DNA of 64,000 bases from assembly GCA_934045075.1 (NCBI GenBank), contig OW203738.1:6873487-6937486 (forward strand). Reading direction: 5' to 3'. Both the position numbers and the translations under genes were made by a program. The notes below the pieces were generated by a model. That model was given only the letters and a program-made list of their open reading frames with translations. It had not been told where the DNA came from and did not search any database. This DNA is from Yponomeuta sedellus. Lineage: Eukaryota > Arthropoda > Insecta > Lepidoptera > Yponomeutidae. Shown in pieces: positions 43,801 to 56,300 of this stretch (its first letter is position 1; each line of letters opens with the position of its first letter).

Positions 43801-45135
43801 TTTCCTAAGGAAGGTATAGGCCATACTCCACCACGGGGGCCAAGTCCGGATTGGTGGAGGCTTGCAAGACTAGTGGCTGGTCTTATTGTCAGAAGTTTTC
43901 AAGCCACCCGCCTTTGACTTGGTTTAACGACTGTCAGCTATCGACGGCAGCCGGCACCAACTGCTTAACGTCCTTTGCGAAGCACGGAACCGCTCGAAAA
44001 AATGCCACTAGCGTTTGTCATAGACGGTCACCCATCCAAACACTGAATGTGCCCTATGTTGCTTAACTTTTGTGATCCTTTAAGATCCTCGAGCAGCCCG
44101 GGCTACGAGCGATTAGTGTTACTGAACATAATTTGATTAAATTCGCACTTAACCTGCTCTACCAACGTGTTCTGCAAAGAAGAATGTTCGTTCTTTGTAT
44201 CTGTTAATCAACGCCACTTTGAAGCTATATAAAATCGCAAAATAAACATTTTATTGCGCATTTTATCCTAAACATAATAAATTGAACAAATTTTTGTCGA
44301 AAGTGCAAAAGTTGTTAAAAACTACTTTTGTGCATTTGAAAATCACTCTTCAGCAAATCAATTCTACTCCTGCACGTTGGGGAGCATATGGCCTCAACCA
44401 CAAATTTCCTCTTTAGACCATGAACAACATAATGGGTTGCTATGAAAATTCGATGTACATTGCAAAGTCGTACAGATTAACAAGTAGGAAGACTCGGCTA
44501 CGTAGTCACTCACTCGGTCAATCACTTTGCAACGTACATGGAATTGACACAGTAAACTACGAATTGTAGTTTTACGAAACAGGTCTCTGGCCAATCGATC
44601 GACTTGGCCCCTAGGGGCTAAGTCGATCGATTGGCCAAGAGCTATGACCACAAGCGACCTTGCAACAAAAATGAAAAGATTTATCTTGATGTGGACCCTA
44701 ACGTACTTAGGGTCCAGAAAGCTTAGGTGTATCAGTACATCATACTTATATATCATACTTAGGTATATAAATACATAAGCTCACGCCTGTATTCTAGAGA
44801 GGTAGGCAGAGACTAGGGACTGTCACTTGCCACGATCCTGATATATTACCTTCGCTTCACCAACGCTCATAAGTCGTTGCATGCACGCACGCCGGTTCCG
44901 GGTACTTTTTATCTTCCCCTATGCTAATACATCCCTTATTTGGTTTTTAGGTATATCAGTCCTCATTTCGAGATTATCTCAAACGGCAGTTGTTTTGCCC
45001 ACCATTACAACTCATCCTCACTACTCTCAAATTCACTGTGTAGTTTAAGAAATTCTGGTGAGAAATACTTACTTCTTCCTCTGGCGATGTTGCTAATTCG
45101 GGCTCATTTTCTTCGAGTTTGTTGAGCAATTTGTC
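37846..45135 (-). CDS. C3HC4 RING-finger protein with Lys/Glu-rich tail (N-terminus not found)
   Basis: Exons in transcript order: 45135-45073 (ENEPELATSPEEE), 41506-41309, 40577-40451, 39840-39653, 38884-38715 and 38305-37846, with phases agreeing at every join; 401 residues. The second exon encodes a RING: CVIC, 11 residues, C-G-H, 3, C-x2-C, 17, C-x2-C, with SPCGHRVVCRRCFVK and LPLRCVICRAKI. That gives a probable E3 ubiquitin ligase. Downstream are Ser/Gly-rich low-complexity exons (SSGSGKSW, NSGGVPNGSCSTKLCGG), a Gln/Arg-rich exon ending in poly-Ala, and a long charged helix with a repeated KEEERQAKLLA unit, ending at TAA 37848-37846. I do not recognise the family by name. Further 5' exons should lie between 45135 and about 50000 or be hidden by repeats. 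Confidence 0.85.
38348..38545 (-). repeat. family A fragment and LINE-like fragment
   Basis: 38348-38420 carries the CCTTCCTGCGATGCAGGAAG block of family A. The next stretch (AACTAGCTGTGCTCCGCGG onward) resembles the start of a common lepidopteran repeat also hinted at near 55006 (ACTAGCTGGTGCCCGCGACG). Both lie in the intron before the last RING-gene exon. Confidence 0.5.
40045..40290 (-). repeat. 248-bp duplication of a RING-gene exon end and its intron
   Basis: Bases 40045-40260 match 40300-40490. The shared intron has TACATAGAACGCAGTGGTGC and GGAGAAAGAGGCATGAC, and the shared exon end plus donor has GAGCTCACCGGAAAG then GAAGACTCGCCGCTGGTGAC. The copy (about 40201-40250) follows the true exon 40577-40451 in gene direction. 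It includes an intact donor but diverges after about 45 bp of exon. Confidence 0.88.
40600..40790 (+). repeat. tRNA-like repeat T
   Basis: GTCGCCCATTAGCTTAGTTG, AAGAGCGCTGGCACGGATAG and CTTCGAATCCCGGCATGGG, with the family tail on both sides (AGGCTAAAAATTCCACCC and TTAGCCTCTAAATA). Lies in the RING-gene intron. Confidence 0.75.
42545..42815 (-). repeat. family A copy followed by a hairpin
   Basis: A family A segment (42545-42745) with CCTTCCTGCGATGCAGGAAG abuts a palindromic stretch built from GTTGATATCACGTAT and GATACGTAATATCAAC (to 42815). Bases 41520-42540, also intron, show no recognisable element. Confidence 0.65.
42945..43724. mobile_element. foldback element with about 330-bp inverted arms
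   Basis: The arms 42945-43279 and 43393-43724 are near-complementary along their full length, ending TACAGGGCGTCCCAAAGTT and AACTTTGGGACGCCCTGTA and flanked by TA, around a spacer of about 113 bp. No transposase frame. A solo half copy lies at 47044-47302. TA flanks suggest mobilisation by a Tc1/mariner-type transposase, which is inference. Confidence 0.88.
43745..44110 (+). repeat. family A, near-complete copy
   Basis: Full-length relative of 62438-62813, with GCACGGGTCTCTTTCC, GGGGCCAAGTCCGGATTGG and AATGCCACTAGCG blocks. It begins with a CAT microsatellite. It follows directly after the foldback element. Confidence 0.75.
44441..44637. repeat. MITE plus a 50-bp near-perfect palindrome
   Basis: 44441-44552 has inverted ends AATTCGATGTACATTGC and GCAACGTACATGGAATT; a sibling lies at 48041-48116. 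At 44588-44637, TGGCCAATCGATCGACTT pairs with its complement around GGCCCCTAGGGGC. Confidence 0.7.
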
Positions 45136-45221
45136 CTGAAACAAAGAAAATGTATCCATACTTTAGCATTTTAAACTTCAGCGAAAGATAACGTGTGTTT
45201 ATATTATTTTTAATGCACTAA

Positions 45222-45376
45222 CCCGTGCTAAGGACAATTTTAAAAACCTATTTAGAGGCTAAAAATTCCACCCATGCCGGGATTCGAACACACGACCTCT
45301 GGCTATCCGTGCCAGAGGTCGCGGGTTCGAATCCCGGCATGGGTGGAATTTTTAGCCTCTAAATAGGTTTTTATAA
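45222..45376. repeat. head-to-head tRNA-like repeat T forming a 130-bp palindrome
   Basis: A minus T copy (AACCTATTTAGAGGCTAAAA, ATGCCGGGATTCGAACAC) meets a plus copy (CGCGGGTTCGAATCCCGGC, TTTTTAGCCTCTAAATAGG) at the centre CTCTGGCTATCCGTGCCAGAG, leaving only half of the tRNA-like module in each arm. It lies about 90 bp beyond the first known RING-gene exon. Confidence 0.85.
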
Positions 45377-48300
45377 CGTGTGTTGTTTGTACCTTGAGTT
45401 CACGGAAAATTACACCTATTAAAGGTTTAAAGACAAATAATTTTGATGAAGGTGCTTGGGGTGCTAAGTACTGGCGCTAAGTACTATTTCCCACTGGCGC
45501 CGCCAATGGGAAAAAAATCATAAATTGTTTTATAATACGTTTTGATCAAAAAGTGAACATTAGAAATATTAACAACTCTGACGACTATTTTAAGAACCTA
45601 CTGTCTAGAACCTAGAATCAACAACCAAGGACTTTAAAATCATTTCCGCCAAAAACAGCCGTGTTTTGGCGGAAATCGATTAAAGTTCTAATCTATTGAT
45701 CATAGGTTCTAGTTATCACAGTTAATATAACTAGTTATGATTTTTTCCATTGGTAGCGCTAGTTAGCGCCCCGAAACGCCTCAACACTGAAGTGAGTAAA
45801 TATGGGTTCATCCACGTAGTCAAAGTATTTTGTCAAAAATATCTGTTCATTGTGAATTATCCACTGGTTTTCTAAAATCAAAGTCCATCATTGTGGATAG
45901 AGCCTTCTTTTGATTTGTTTCTATTGTTCTAAATGTTGAAAGTGCGGGTAGGAACCTGCACTTTCAAACGATTTAGTAATTTTCAACTAAAACTTGTTTA
46001 TCTGGAACCTAATTGCTCTCACCAAATCCTGTTGAAATCATGACATTTGTAGCAATTTATATGCGATTTGAGAAATTAATATACGATTGGAATCGCTGCG
46101 GATTTGATGCACGTAATATAGAAGCAGTTTATTGTTACTGTAAAAAAGGCGTTGTTCTAGATTTGCTGTATTTCTTTAAATTTATACTTGTTTTAACGAT
46201 AACCGAAGGGGGGCGTTAGAAACTAAATAAAATTTGATTTCTAACGTGATAAGAAATTACATGTATTTAATATCTGAGTCAACCTGTAAATTAAAATAAC
46301 TTTACACATACACCGATGTTCGTTTCTCAACAAATATCTTTATTATTTCTCTCTTTACCAACGGAAAATCTTATTTCAGGTTTAGTTAAAGATCCATCAT
46401 CTTGAAAGGATTGTAAAATGTTGTAATTTATTATTAAGCACTTACCTACATTATTGACAAAGAAATTGTAAGTACTATACTAGTATATTCTAAGGTTCTT
46501 CACAGACAATAAGAATCACAAAAACAACTTTGAATTTGGCCGTGAAAAGCTGACACGGCAATAACTCGTAAGACAGTTTAGTGAACTTTAAGGTCATAAA
46601 CTCGTAACAGTATTGTCGTGCCAATTCTAAAAGTTTACCGAGTAGCTAGGTAGAGAACTGTAGCAATTATTTTCCTAGTTATATTTAGCCACTTTCAACA
46701 GGTGCCAGCTAGAGGTATAGTAGTATTTTCATGCAGAAAAGTTCGTAACAAGTTTCCGTCAACTCTCAGTATACAAAGTTGGTTCGTACCGTGCCGCTTC
46801 TCTCTACAATAGCTCATTTGTCAAAGTTTAAATTGTTTTCTGTTAGGGAATAATATATAAATTAACCGTTTCTGTCATGTCATAAAGCGGTGTAACTTGC
46901 CAAATTGCTCTTAGAGTGCCATAAAAGATGTACATACCAATGCGTTATGAAAGTCTTTATTCAATTAAATAAGGTATCCGTAGACTAAACGCGTCGACGA
47001 AAAACTAGCTTTTATGTGGACTTGACTGCTAGAGGTTATCTTAGTATACAGGCCGTCCCAAAGTTATGGGACATGAAGGAAATGTACCTTAAATATCGTA
47101 GGTATGGTATAGTGCTGAAAGAAGACTTTATGTTATTTTTAAAAGTTAGTAATTCTGCATTCAAAGATTTTCTAGAAATTACTTGCCTCGTCTGGGAATC
47201 GAAACCGACTTCAATGTAAAAAAAACACCCTTACTTTTATGATGCCAATCGAAAGAATGGCCAAAAAATAACAACTCTTTTTAATTAACATAGTATTTTA
47301 ATATTATTATTTCATTATTCTTAAAGAGCCTCCTAAAACAATTACATACGAGTTTTTTTGTATTGTAAATACCTTTTAAGCAAGATAAGGAAGGCACTTG
47401 AGCAGAACCTCATTTGCCTCCACTCCGCTTCCTCACAGGAAATCTATTTAACCTCTCACCTCTCCTCGTTAGACAATCCGGGTCGTTGCTTTGCTTTAAT
47501 TGCCCTTAGAATTTAGTTAGGCAGCGATCGTTTTATGTTGCCGGTAGCTGTACGTGAGGTATTATTTGGCCAAAATTTAAATCGGAAGTGAAACTAAAGA
47601 CTACTTACCTCTATTATTAGAGTATTTTTTAGTGATTACAATTACAGAACATAAATGTGGTTGCAATAAACCGAGTGTACTTTTGATAAATGTGTGGTGG
47701 GAGAGTTAGATGGCCAATTGTGACGTTCAAGGCATGCTGTTCTTATTCTGAACTAAGTTTTTGATTGAGACTGGGATTTCGAAAATAATAATTTTGGGAA
47801 CAACTTTTCTTTGTTCTTCATAACATGTAACAGTAGGTAAACAAATGTGTAATTAAAATATCCGTAATGTTATCCATCTAACCCTTAGACCACATTTATC
47901 AAAAGTTTAAGTAAGAACAGCCTTAAATAATAATTTTCCTAAAATTCATTCCATACAAATAGTACAGATATAATACAATACAGTGGAGAGCCACGGACTA
48001 GGTCGTTTAATAAAACTACAATCCATAATTTTTTACGAGAATTCGATGTACATTGCGTAGCAGTTTTCCTACTTATTAATATGTGGGTCAATCGCTTTGC
48101 AAAGTACATCGAATTGTCATAGTAAACCATAGCACTCTTACTAATTACACAAAGTCAGTCACTGACACCGTGAGTGAACTGACTTCTCAAGTTTACATAG
48201 TCAGAGGCGCTCAGTAAGCAAGTCAGTAGTACGTGACAGCGCTGAACTGACTTGAAAATACGTTTACACGGGGTTAGTAGCAGGTTAGTATCCGAGTCAG

Positions 48301-48640
48301 TACTGACTTGGCAAAGCACTAACGTCGGTGACTGACACAGTGTGATTAATCTCTTAGTTAATAGGTAGTAGGTAAACAATAAAGCCTGGCATAGGAACAA
48401 AGCCGACATGTCCTGAATCGCATAGAGCTCTATTAGATAGATTTAAATTTACTGAGCATAGTAAAGAAAAAACCGCCGGCCGCCGCCGATGCGTTTTCTT
48501 GTGAATATGTATTGCTATAAATGGTTGAACTGTTATTAAATATAATTATTTTGCTTGAAACGGACTCGTCGACATGTATATCCTGCCCGTCTTCAATTAT
48601 TGCTCCCGACTTGGTCGCTGACCGAATAACAGAAGTCCTG

Positions 48641-48912
48641 AGAGCGGTGGTAGCGGAGCGGTGGTAGCGGAGCGGTGTAGGACGCCGGCTTCTCAATCGG
48701 GAGGTCGTGGGTTCGAACCCCGGCATGTACCAATGACTTTGTTTTCTAAGTTATGTACATTTGTGAAATTATAGTAGCAACACTACTCGCTGACGGTGAA
48801 GGAAAACATCGTAAGGAAACACTAGTGTAAAAGGTGTTAGCGTACCTCGGCGCTTGCTACGTACAATGGCCCAACTATGAGGCTAAGTGCGGAAATCTCA
48901 GGTCTAACTAAC
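48641..48912 (+). mobile_element. SINE family S with 14-bp target-site duplication
   Basis: TAACAGAAGTCCTG occurs at 48627-48640 and again at 48913-48926. The element starts with a short GGTGGTAGCGGAGC tandem, then a tRNA-like head GGTCGTGGGTTCGAACCCC and the SINE body (TTATAGTAGCAACACTACTC). The clean duplication marks retrotransposition. Confidence 0.88.
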
Positions 48913-50076
48913 TAACAGAAGTCCTGGCTCAAGGTTTGACAGCGAGCAATGGTGCGTAACTATAAGGTGTCTAGAGGACCGATCGACCGCGTCCGTCAGA
49001 CTCAAAAACACGCATAGCTGATGTAGGGGTCTATTTTGGCGTCCAACTACGGAATCCTGTGTTACAGGAAAATTTAAAAGTTACAGTTGCTTTTTTCATG
49101 TAATAGCACATAACTCAAAGGGATATATTTAAAAGCGATAAATGCGGTTTCTTAGTATATTTAGGTATATTGTTGTTGTTTGATATATAACCGCGGGAGA
49201 ACCCCCACAGGAAAGGCTCGGCTTAGTGTGGGGATCACTGCTTAATTATAAGTCCTAAAAATTATCAAATTGTACATAAATATAATAAAATACCCTAATT
49301 TTTTAATACCCAGATTTTTGGGAGCCAATAAATTTAATTTCAATTATTTTTTTATATTTTAACGAAGTAAAAGTATACTTCTATGTTTCGTGAGGCCCTC
49401 CAAAAACTAAAAAAAATGATCTTAGCAGGAAATAAAAATATTATTTTTCTTATAATAGCAAATATCCCTTTTTTTTTTCGAATTGGGTTGAGCACATTTT
49501 GAAATATTCGAACACGCTCATTCTTGCTCTACTTTTGCACTTCATTCACCATTTCTATTGGATTATTGTAATTACAATTAAACAAAATTGGCGTTCTAAA
49601 GGTGACTGAACTATAGGCATTTCATTCCTACTATGGGATGAGGCACATAAATTTATCATTTGTCGGTAGCAAAATATGCACGAAGTAGGACATTTACGAT
49701 TATTGCTCGTTTAACCATTTGCTCCACATAAGTTAGGTAGGTACTTAGATAGACATACAACGCAAGACATTTACAGAGCTAGTTCTGACTACAATCAGCC
49801 GATAATCGATTCGCCAAGACCGAACTTGACGCAACACTGTTCTGCCGAATAAAGCGTTACGCAACTCTGGTTTCACATTATTTTGCAGAACCTTCAAACC
49901 GCGAAAAATATAAGCAGTAACTATAGACGCCGCGTCTGGGCAACAAGCTCACCTATCCAGCCAGACATCGGCATCGGAACTAAGTCGAACTTTTACAAAG
50001 TGAAGATTAAGGTTGTAGTCAAGGCAGCGTAATTCGAATTAAAGTTACAACACGCTATTGCTCCTGCATTCGCGAG

Positions 50077-50083
50077 TATATAA
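50077..50083 (+). promoter_or_regulatory. candidate TATA box of the lipase gene
   Basis: TATATAA about 297 bp before the lipase ATG at 50374, on the coding strand. With a start site about 30 bp downstream it would give a 5' UTR of roughly 265 bp. This is inferred from sequence alone; no initiator motif stands out. Confidence 0.4.
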
Positions 50084-50373
50084 TCAAGTTGTACAGAAGA
50101 TTTCCGCGTGTGTTTACTTAGTGTAGCGAGGATCGGAAGTGTTGCTTACCGCGTGCCGACCGGCCGCGGTTTATGAAAAACAATCTTGAGCGGAAAAGAG
50201 TTTTGAACGAGTGCTGTGCATTGTGTGGCCGCCCATTGTGCCGGAAAACACCGGGGCCTCGTTACGGGGAAAGAAAATGCATCGTCGGGTTTTGAGATGA
50301 ATTTTATTGTTCCGTTGCGGGTGAATTTTAGGAGCTTACACAGTTTAATTTCGGCCGAGATCACTCTGCGAAC

Positions 50374-53300
50374 ATGTCGCTTACTCCGGCTGCGCCATGC
50401 ACGATTATAACTTTTGTCATTGGTAAGTAATGTGTTACTGCAGTTGGGGAGCAAAGGGCCAGTTTCTGAATTGAGAATTTCTCTAAGTTAATACTTAACT
50501 GTAGTGCTGTCCTTCGAATTTCTCAGCAAAGAGTGTGACAGAACTTATTTACGGTTACTTAAGTATTTACGAATATTTTGTGAAATTCTCAATTCTAAAA
50601 CCGGCCCAAAGTCAGATTCGTAGCCCAGTGGGTAGAACAGTGGACACCGAAGAGAGACCCAGGTTCTATTCCCAGTGCGGGCTTGTGCCAAAGACTTTGT
50701 TTTGTGAAGTTATAGTAGCAATACCATTCGCTAACAATGAAGGCAAATGTCGTGAAGAAACCTGAGTGTCTGAGATGTTCAAATATTTCAGTGTTTGAAA
50801 TTTTTAAAAACCTATTTAGAGGCTAAAAATTCCACCCATTCCGGGACTCGAACCCGCGACCTCTGGCTATCCGTGCCAGCGCTCTTCCAACTGAGCTAAT
50901 GGGCGACTCACCGGCATCGGTGAAATTTCGAACCTCTTTACAATATTCTCTGTATACGTTGAAATTGCCAATCCGCGGTGGGCACGCGTGGTTATTAAGC
51001 CCATACTCTCTCCCTCTGAGAGAAGCCCGGTGCCCTACAGTGCGACGTTTATAGGCCACATAAAAACAAAACATCAAGTGAATTGGCAATTGATAAAGCA
51101 ACTTTCTAGTTTAGTTTGGGGAGAGTAGCAGAATTGACAAATATACCTATGCAGCAATAATGCTACGACTACAATCAACCGCCTTGACATTGATAATCCC
51201 TTTCACCGTCCTTTGTAGAGTAAAGTTGGTTCTAAAGTTGGTTCATAAGGCTGTTTATATTAATTCCAAGTCTATTGGGACGTTCTAAATATCAACGGTT
51301 TGACATTTGGACTGACGTAGCGTCAAAGTTCACAGGTTAGTTAGCAATTCTCTTTTTGAGTTCGTAGGGAAACAATTTAATATAATATTGAGGTATGACA
51401 GTTGGTTGGCGCCATATGGTCTCATTGATTAAATAAAAGCTGGATTCCTCTAAAACACTCGTCAGAGGTAGTTTAAATAATGTGTGGTTACGTCTTTCCC
51501 TCTACCACAGACTTTTCAAACTGCAAACTGCAAGGGAGGAGTATATTTAAGGGTGTTTTCTCGTGGTCCCATTATTTTGTCCCGTTAGGGATAGTTATCC
51601 CTCGAGGACCCGTTAACGGGACAAAATAATGGTACCACGAGAAAACACCCGTATTTAAAAATAGTTTTTTAAACCAAGAATTGCCAGCAAAAAATGTTAT
51701 ATCTAGATATAACATCTTTTGCTGGTAATAATAGTGGTCATGATGAAATAATTATTACAGAAGCGCTTAGAAGATCTTTCCCACATTAACCTCCGGTTTC
51801 TCGTACACTATAAAGATCTATCCTCTGAGAGAGTTTAGTTAATTACGAATAATAAAATATTTAATATACCTACTGTTTTATGCAGCCTTTAAACGTCCCG
51901 CTGCAGGACACAGGCCTCTCTACATAAAAAGTTGAGCGACACAGCCAAAATTGGTATTCTGAACGCCATGCTAGATTGAATTCAAATGAGAAAATAAATG
52001 TTGTATAGAATCAGGCGTTACTTTGCCGAAATCCATAATAGCATCAAAAAGTTAAAATTACTTCGCTAAATTCCGCCAAAAATCCCACAAGCACCATGCG
52101 GCTAGCTAATGCACCGCCCTCCCTCCCACTTTTTCAAGCAGAAGCAAGACACGAACACACCACCACCAACACCAATACTAGTGTGAGAAAACACGCGACG
52201 CGTTTCGCCTCTAACACGAGGCATCCTCAGGCTCCCAAATGAGAAAATAAATGTCTAATGACTCTGTCGAGTTATCTTATCTTATTTTTATGCAACAAAT
52301 GTCTAAGCCTTCGAATATTTTGCGTCTACGCTTTCAATTCGCATGGGCGAGAATCGACTCCCTGGTCTCGTACCTGTATATTTCATCGTAATAAAATACG
52401 TAACTTATCACTTTCAAGTATGAAGTTATATTTTATGAAGTCTATTAGTGTGAATCTATGCTTCACTTTTTATCTTACCTTATGGCTGCACACAGTGCGA
52501 TAGATAAATTTGTGCCACTAATGTCACTATGTGCAGTGACATCTCCATAAGGACCAATAAATAATCAGAAGCGAAAACATTTTGGTCTGCGTGCGGATAG
52601 CAAATGACCGCAAGATATGACTTTCGGTGGTAAAAGCCTAACCAGTTGTGGGCAGCGGTGGGCAATGATGGGCAGCTGTAGGGCGATGACGAAACAGTTT
52701 CAGACCGTGAATGTGCCTCCAGTTAACTCATAAACCTTTAAAATGTCTACTCATTTACGGCATCAAGGAACAAAAGTTTCTCAACTGTCGACTGCATCCA
52801 GAAGTATTGAAAATTTAAGACACAATCGAATGGGGAACCTTACCCTTTTATTAAGCCAATTCAATTCAAAAAAAAATAATATCGATAACTGTACAACCTC
52901 CAACATATCCGGTCATATACGGACATATCCGGTAACACGACATATCCAGTCAATACAGTCTTTTCCCTCACACTATCATGACACCGAACATCAATTCAGT
53001 TTTAAGCGAGCGTTTCAATACACTCGTAGTCATTTGATTGTTTTGTCTACGTACAATGTGCATCTACCGCATCGCGATTGTGTTTTCAGGGATTTCGGAG
53101 GTGTGTTTCATGTCGGCTCCGGTGGGTGACTGTGATTACTGCTGCCCTAGAGATGACGCAATGGATATACGGTACCAATTGTTTACCAGGTAAGTACCTA
53201 AGTATAGTATCCGTTATAACTTGTCACCTAAGTATAATATTACTTTACCAAAAATGCGATGGATTGTTAAGATTCCTCTGTGGTCAAGAGGTTCTTTTTT

Positions 53301-56300
53301 TATTAATTGTTATCTGAAATCACACATATTGCATTCTGCTAATCTGAGTGCGCAATTACTAAATAGTTGTATTAGACAGCGGTGCAACCCTACAGAATCT
53401 AAAATCTGCTATCATCTGTATTTGTTGCAATCTGAACAGTGTCGTATTATTATAAACGCATAGTCTGATTAATCACTATTTTTTTTATACAAATTTCTTT
53501 ACTTTCCAAAAGGATTGTTTCAACTCAACCATTTTTTTTCAATAAATTATTAAAACTTCGATAACTGCATTGAATTTTGAATACTATATGTTTACATAAT
53601 GTGATTTTTGTGACATTAAAAAAAACTACAGCAATCTTAGTTTTTTCTAACCCACCAACAAAAATATATTCCAGTACATGTTAGTAACAAAAAATATTAA
53701 ATTTTACCTTTATGCTAATTCCAGCAGTACTTTTCCTTAAGTCTTCCTTAAGTTTCCTTAAGTGTGAAGTAAATTGTGTAATTAATGTACTCGTATAAGT
53801 GTTATCATTACTATGACGAGTCAAATAACCTTCCTTACTTCCTATGATCAACTTTTTTTGTAACGTTCTTTTTTCACAAAGTTATTACAAAGCAGGCAAA
53901 GGCCTCATAAACCATGCAGCCAAGTGTAAAAAAAATAGTGACGTAATAGAGGATCACATTACACGTTACAAAAAGAAGTATTAGCCACCACGATATAAAC
54001 ACGTTTTTTTCCCAATAGGGCAAATCCAAGGACTCCTCAGACTATTCAACCATCCAGCGTCAGAGCCTTCAGTGGAACCAACTTTAATACATCAAACCCA
54101 ACCGTGATATACCTGATTGGCTTCACAGAGGCCATTACTGGAGCAAGCACTACCACTTTACGCGATGGTAAGATTTGTGGACTAGGTGGAAAGTAGTGGA
54201 ATGATATACGGTTTCTAAAATATCGGCGTAACCCGAAGTTAATATCTGTGTAATTTCTATTTTTATATATCTGTGTAATTTCCATTTTTATGTATCTGTG
54301 TAATTTCCATTTTTATGTCCAATAAAGTGTTCTCTATCTGTCTAATTATGAAAACAATAATCCTTTCTTTGTTGGTTGTGCTTTATTGCACATTGCTGAT
54401 ATGTTCTCTATCTATCGATCTCACTGGTATCAAAATGAAAAAAAAAAAAACTTTTATAATACTTTTTTATAGTGTAGTGGCAATGGCTCTTAACAATCTC
54501 CGGTAGTAGAGAGGCACTGAAAGAATGAAGTATAATACGTTTATAAGAAATTTTACCATCCTAAATGTCAGTGATAAAAACGAGTATGGAATTTAATGAT
54601 GGTAGTACCTGCTTAGGACCTAGTGCCAAGGGATAATAATGTTCTAATGTTCATAATAATGTTCGTAATAATGTTCTTGTCCAAATAATGTGGTAAAAGA
54701 AAAGGCATATTTTTACATTAGTGGCTCGGAAACCCGTAACTCAATTATTATTTTAAGTCCTCGATATTTTGCGTTGGTGCTTGCATTGGTCAGTATACAG
54801 ATAGATAGCAAGCATCTATGGTAGTCCTGGATCTTTGTCTCACTTAGGAGCGTGACGTGTACCCATTTTAACGAAAGAGCGGAGGACTTTGCACGAAAAC
54901 CTTCCAGGGTAAGGAGAGAAGACTCTTAAAAGCTGAATCTCGTTTAAAGTAAATGTTTAGTCCCAAGAACGTTAAACATCCTTGTTTACTCCTGATATAT
55001 AAAACACTAGCTGGTGCCCGCGACGTCTGCGCAGGATTGGTATTTCGAGTAACTTTTATTAGCGTGTCGTTGAAAAGGTTTTGGCAGCACAATTTTGGCA
55101 GCGCACGCCAGAATAGCTCGCAAATGATAAATTTTTTCCTATTTACTTGACACTTATCGTCATATTTTGGACAATTCACACAATATCATTATACATTGAA
55201 GCCTATGTGTTATTCTGATGAATAAGTTATATTGCAAAGTTTCATCAAAATCCATTGAGTAGTTTTTACGTGAAAGAGTAACAAACATCCATCTTTACTT
55301 ATAAACTTTCGCGTTTATAATAACTGAATAACTAATATAGCAGGTAGCTTGCTCACCTTTTAATAGTCGTACGCAGGTGTTTAATAATAACATAGGTTAA
55401 TACATGAATGAAGCCAGTGCAAAGGTACATAAAAACCTTGAAAGTTGATACATTTTCCGCGGTTTCATTACAACTCTACATAAGTATAGACTACACTGTT
55501 ATTATTATTTTATAACAACGTGGTTCTGTATTCCTAGAATAAATTAAAAGTACCTACAACTGGACGAAACGTGGTGTGAAGGGTAAATTGTATAGTTTAC
55601 CTCAAAATAGGTACTTACTCGTTTTACGTTCAATGCATTGTTACACAATAAGGAAGGCATTTTCTTGTGCCGCTACTGATATGTGTATTTCCTTTTATTT
55701 TTAAGTTAGGTAGGTTTAAGTTTCTTTTGAGGACTCAAAGGTCATGGTTGCATTGCGATTAGTTATTTTGTTTATTTTGTAATGTGACAAAAAATTGCCT
55801 TGAGCGATTAATTTAGTATTAAGGTTCGGCAAAAAACATTACGCTAAGCAACACGCAAAAAATATTCGTTACTAGGGGAAGCAAGTAGAAATAATGTTTT
55901 GCGCAAAGTTTAGTGTGATGTTTTATGAAAAACAATTGGACGGTTCTAGATCTACAAATGTACTAATTAGTAGGCCTTCTAAATTATTGTTCCTTTTGTT
56001 TCAGCATATTTATCAGTTGGTGATTACAACTTCATAGCGGTCGACTGGTCAAGATTGATTGTATTTCCATGGTGAGACTTAAATTTTCTTTAACTAAGAT
56101 TGTGTGCATCATACTCAATATTTCACGTATTATAAAAAAATACATCGACATTAGGATAAAATTATTATTCAAAATTATACTGAGTATACTTGAGTACCTA
56201 TATCTATACTTATGATCCACTTGTCTATGTGTATTAAGGTAATATCCAACAGACATGTTTCAGAAATACCGCATTTATGAGGTAACCCTGGGTAAAAATT

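Larger units (their letters stand above)
45136..50060. other. repeat-rich interval upstream of the RING-gene exons
   Basis: No convincing exon found. It holds a 310-bp imperfect palindrome (45455-45785, ends GGCGCTAAGTACT and GCTAGTTAGCGCC), a solo half of the foldback element (47044-47302), a MITE at 47679-47906 (arms ACTTTTGATAAATGTG), another at 48041-48116, and a SINE at 48641-48912. Missing 5' exons of the RING gene may be here. A 97-codon minus frame at 48433-48726 partly overlaps the SINE and was not accepted. Confidence 0.55.

Noticed and set aside
48433..48726. Minus-strand frame of 97 codons possibly giving a 5' exon of the RING gene
   Set aside because: Part of it is translated SINE, the rest begins right after an in-frame stop and lacks a donor; support is too weak.
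52743..53129. Plus-strand frame of 128 codons overlapping lipase exon 2
   Set aside because: Different frame from the lipase exon, no motif, AT-rich composition; chance frame running through the intron and acceptor.
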